Below, piece after piece: positions 62,052-64,000 of a DNA stretch of 64,000 bases (position 1 is its first letter; each line of letters opens with the position of its first letter). Source of the DNA: Paenibacillus antarcticus (GTDB lineage: Bacteria > Bacillota > Bacilli > Paenibacillales > Paenibacillaceae); NCBI RefSeq assembly GCF_001637225.1, contig NZ_LVJI01000048.1, positions 1 through 64,000 of the forward strand, given 5' to 3'. Position numbers and translations under genes: made by a program. The notes below the pieces were generated by a model. It ran no database searches. It saw only the letters and a list, made by a program, of their open reading frames with translations, and was not told the DNA's origin.

Positions 62052-62972
62052 TCAACCACCTATACTAGGCAATTCCAATGTCAACCTCGACATCGCTTCC
62101 TCTTTCTCACGACTCGTAATATGCGTGTAGACTGTAGTCGTCTGAATCGAAGAATGTCCCAATAGCTCCTGAACAGTACGTAGATCTGCGCCTTTACGTA
62201 ATATCATAGTTGCAAATGAATGGCGTAACTTGTGGCTAGAGTATGGAATTCGCTGCAATGGAGGGACATCCATTTGAAAACGATCAAACGTTTCAGATGC
62301 AGCCTGTTGAATCGAACGTATCGATAAACGACGCCCTTTTTGTGAGATGAACATCGCTTCCTCTTTATTGCGTTTAGGCTCAAGGCGTCCGTTCACCGCT
62401 CGCTCCAACATAGGGCATACCGCTTCAGGGACGGGAACAGTTCGCCACTTACGGCCTTTCCCGAATACGCTGAGTGATCGTCGTTCTGCATTGAAATCAC
62501 TTAAATTCAGCGTGTGAACTTCTCCTACCCGCAGTCCCATATAAGCCATTAATAAGAAAATAGCAAGATTTCGGTCTCGATGTTTCCCTTCCACTGCACT
62601 AAAGAACCGTATCATTTCAGATTCCTCTAAATATACCGGTGCTCGGTTCTTATCTGTCTTGGACTTCTTTATATCTATTGCCGGATTTATGTTATGTAGT
62701 TCCAATTCGATTAAAGCTTTAAAAAAACAAGATACCGAAGCATGCTTGCGGTTACGTGTAGCATCGCTAACACCGCGTTCGCGAACAGATGATAAATAAG
62801 ACACAACATGGAACTTCTTCACACTCTCCAATGACTTACCTCCAAGTGCCTCCAAGAATTCGTTCACATCTCCTAGATATGACCTCTGTGTATAGGTTGT
62901 GTAACCGGCGTCCTTCATCCAAATTAAAAAGGCATCCAGCGCTTCTTCGTAGTCTTCACTATATTCATTCAC
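62052..62972 (-). CDS. Xer-like tyrosine recombinase
   Basis: 307-residue site-specific recombinase. N-terminal SAM-like core-binding domain (EEALDAFLIWMKDAGYTTYTQRSYLGDVNEFL) and C-terminal catalytic domain with all catalytic residues: Arg in MAYMGLRVGEV, Lys in FGKGRKWRTVPVP, His-x-x-Arg in SSHKLRHSFATMIL, His in LLGHSSIQTT, and the nucleophile Tyr in TTVYTHI. Length and motifs match XerC/XerD/CodV. The frame reaches 63023, but the GTG at 62972 is 9 bases after GGAGGT (5 after a second GGAG) and is preferred. Two palindromes resembling Xer sites lie just downstream. Whether this is the housekeeping XerC/D or a third recombinase cannot be told here. Confidence 0.9.
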   Translation of the reverse strand: MNEYSEDYEEALDAFLIWMKDAGYTTYTQRSYLGDVNEFLEALGGKSLESVKKFHVVSYLSSVRERGVSDATRNRKHASVSCFFKALIELELHNINPAIDIKKSKTDKNRAPVYLEESEMIRFFSAVEGKHRDRNLAIFLLMAYMGLRVGEVHTLNLSDFNAERRSLSVFGKGRKWRTVPVPEAVCPMLERAVNGRLEPKRNKEEAMFISQKGRRLSIRSIQQAASETFDRFQMDVPPLQRIPYSSHKLRHSFATMILRKGADLRTVQELLGHSSIQTTTVYTHITSREKEEAMSRLTLELPSIGG

Positions 62973-63228
62973 GCCTTCTCCACCTCCCATATCATTACAA
63001 CAACCTATTCTAACATAGATCAACTTCTGAGGAGGTAATCTTTTTATAAAAGCTGAATCCCTGAATGAAATGTTGATCCACCTTATAACTTCTTTCTTTT
63101 CTAGCTTCTTTAGCGCTCGTTCAAACCCATTTTCTAACTTAGTAATCGTTTCAGAAAGGTGTTAGATGGTTAAGCTTTTAAGAGTATGAACTTGACTATG
63201 AGATGAAAAAAAGAGGAGACGATAGCTC

Positions 63229-64000
63229 ATGAGCGAAGCAAAAAAAGTAATCCTTGAACCCGCTGCACAGAAATTTGCTGACGATAATGCTAAGCCTCCA
63301 TTCCTTTCTGACCTCGGTCCAGAAAAAGGACGCGATACTGTAGATGATGTTCAATCAGGGGAAGTTGAGAAACCAGAAGTACTTATAACGGATCTGGATA
63401 TTCCTGGCGGTCCCAATGGTCCAGTATCTGTTAGAGTAATACGACCTGTACATGCTCCTGCGACATTACCCGTCATCGTGTACATTCACGGCGCTGGCTG
63501 GGTGTTCGGTAACAAACATACACACGACAGACTAATCAGAGAAATATCCATCGGAGCACAGGCAGCAGTTGTATTCCCGAATTATAGCCTATCTCCAGAA
63601 TCCAAATATCCGACCGCAATCGAAGAAATTTATGCCGTTGTGAAATGGGTGGCTGAAGAAGGTACCGAACAAGGCTTCGATATTAATTCATTAGTTGTAG
63701 CTGGTGACAGCGTGGGCGGTAATATGACCGCGGCCATTACACTAATGTGCAAAGAACGCAAAGGACCGAAAATTAACAAACAGTTGTTATTCTATCCTGT
63801 TACCGATGCTTCCTTTAATACGGACTCCTATCATCAATTTGCGGAAGGTTACTTCCTACAACGCGACGGTATGAAATGGTTCTGGGAACAATATACGGAC
63901 GACCCTAAAGATCGCGAGCAAATTACAGCCTCCCCTCTTCGTGCAACGATTGAACAACTACGCGATCTGCCCGAAGCTCTGATTATTACAGGCGAAGCCG
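63229..64000 (+). CDS. Alpha/beta hydrolase of the HSL (acetyl-esterase) family, truncated by window end
   Basis: Partial gene, first 257 codons visible. The oxyanion-hole motif is HGAGWVFGN (HGGG type, family HSL) and the nucleophile elbow GDSVGGN holds the catalytic serine; NYSLSPESKYPTAIEEIY is another hallmark. The catalytic Asp and His lie beyond the window. No signal peptide, so cytoplasmic. Acts on short-chain esters or acetylated compounds; substrate unknown. GAGGAG stands 10 bases before the ATG. Divergent from the Xer-like gene. Confidence 0.88.
   Translation, partial: MSEAKKVILEPAAQKFADDNAKPPFLSDLGPEKGRDTVDDVQSGEVEKPEVLITDLDIPGGPNGPVSVRVIRPVHAPATLPVIVYIHGAGWVFGNKHTHDRLIREISIGAQAAVVFPNYSLSPESKYPTAIEEIYAVVKWVAEEGTEQGFDINSLVVAGDSVGGNMTAAITLMCKERKGPKINKQLLFYPVTDASFNTDSYHQFAEGYFLQRDGMKWFWEQYTDDPKDREQITASPLRATIEQLRDLPEALIITGEA

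Noticed and set aside
1-64000. CRISPR array, prophage or intact insertion sequence
   Set aside because: I found no regularly spaced repeats, no phage structural genes and no transposase frame. The only integrase-like gene is the Xer-like one.

Overview
The window looks like a chromosomal segment of an endospore-forming Firmicute, most likely Paenibacillus or a close relative. The reasons are the low-to-middling GC content, strong GGAGG ribosome binding sites, TTG and GTG starts, the spore germination pair gerQ/cwlJ, YesM/YesN-type regulation of sugar transport, a Gram-positive xylA-xylB-xylR set, and CcpA-type cre boxes. Most genes lie on the minus strand. I see no rRNA, tRNA, CRISPR array or intact mobile element. 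There is one doubtful remnant of an IS200/IS605-type end (about 42868-43010).

Layout. 1-9 kb: a secreted acetolactate decarboxylase, a chemoreceptor, a frameshifted AlkC-type DNA glycosylase, an ABC-F gene broken by an internal deletion behind a well-preserved attenuator leader, a sugar acetyltransferase, and a CcdA/ResA-like thiol-redox operon. 9-16 kb: methyltransferase, SnoaL-like protein, nitroreductase with a Fur-like box, AzlCD exporter, aldo/keto reductase, DUF445 protein, and a rhodanese-CstR persulfide module with promoter and operator. 16-19.5 kb: the only long plus-strand run, two tandem M29 aminopeptidases and an SDR.

19.6-39.6 kb is a coherent glycan locus. It has a YesM/YesN two-component system, a LplB/YtcP/LplA-type ABC importer without its own ATPase, four glycoside hydrolases without signal peptides (GH31 alpha-xylosidase, GH95 alpha-fucosidase, GH1 beta-glucosidase, GH42 beta-galactosidase), then xylB, xylA and divergent xylR. 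Together these fit import and intracellular stripping of fucosylated or galactosylated xyloglucan oligosaccharides, with released xylose sent to the pentose phosphate pathway. cre sites stand before the importer and before xylA, and a xylO-like repeat stands between xylA and xylR.

39.7-64 kb: an RND exporter, a WYL regulator operon containing a second frameshifted gene (AlkZ-related), a zinc-ribbon protein, an aldose epimerase, an ECF sigma/DUF4367 pair, a secreted small protein, two paralogous CNNM-type transporters, gerQ-cwlJ, an SDR, small proteins, a Ycf48-like lipoprotein, an APC permease, a LysE exporter, a DUF3900 protein, a GntR regulator, a Xer-like tyrosine recombinase and a truncated HSL-type esterase.

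Most notable: two 34-bp perfect palindromes (61846-61879 and 62002-62035), with 13-bp arms and different 6-bp centres, next to the Xer-like recombinase and resembling dif sites; and a full four-segment ribosome-mediated attenuator before the broken ABC-F gene. Two genes carry single-base frameshifts at short G/C runs, so either recent gene decay or assembly error should be considered.
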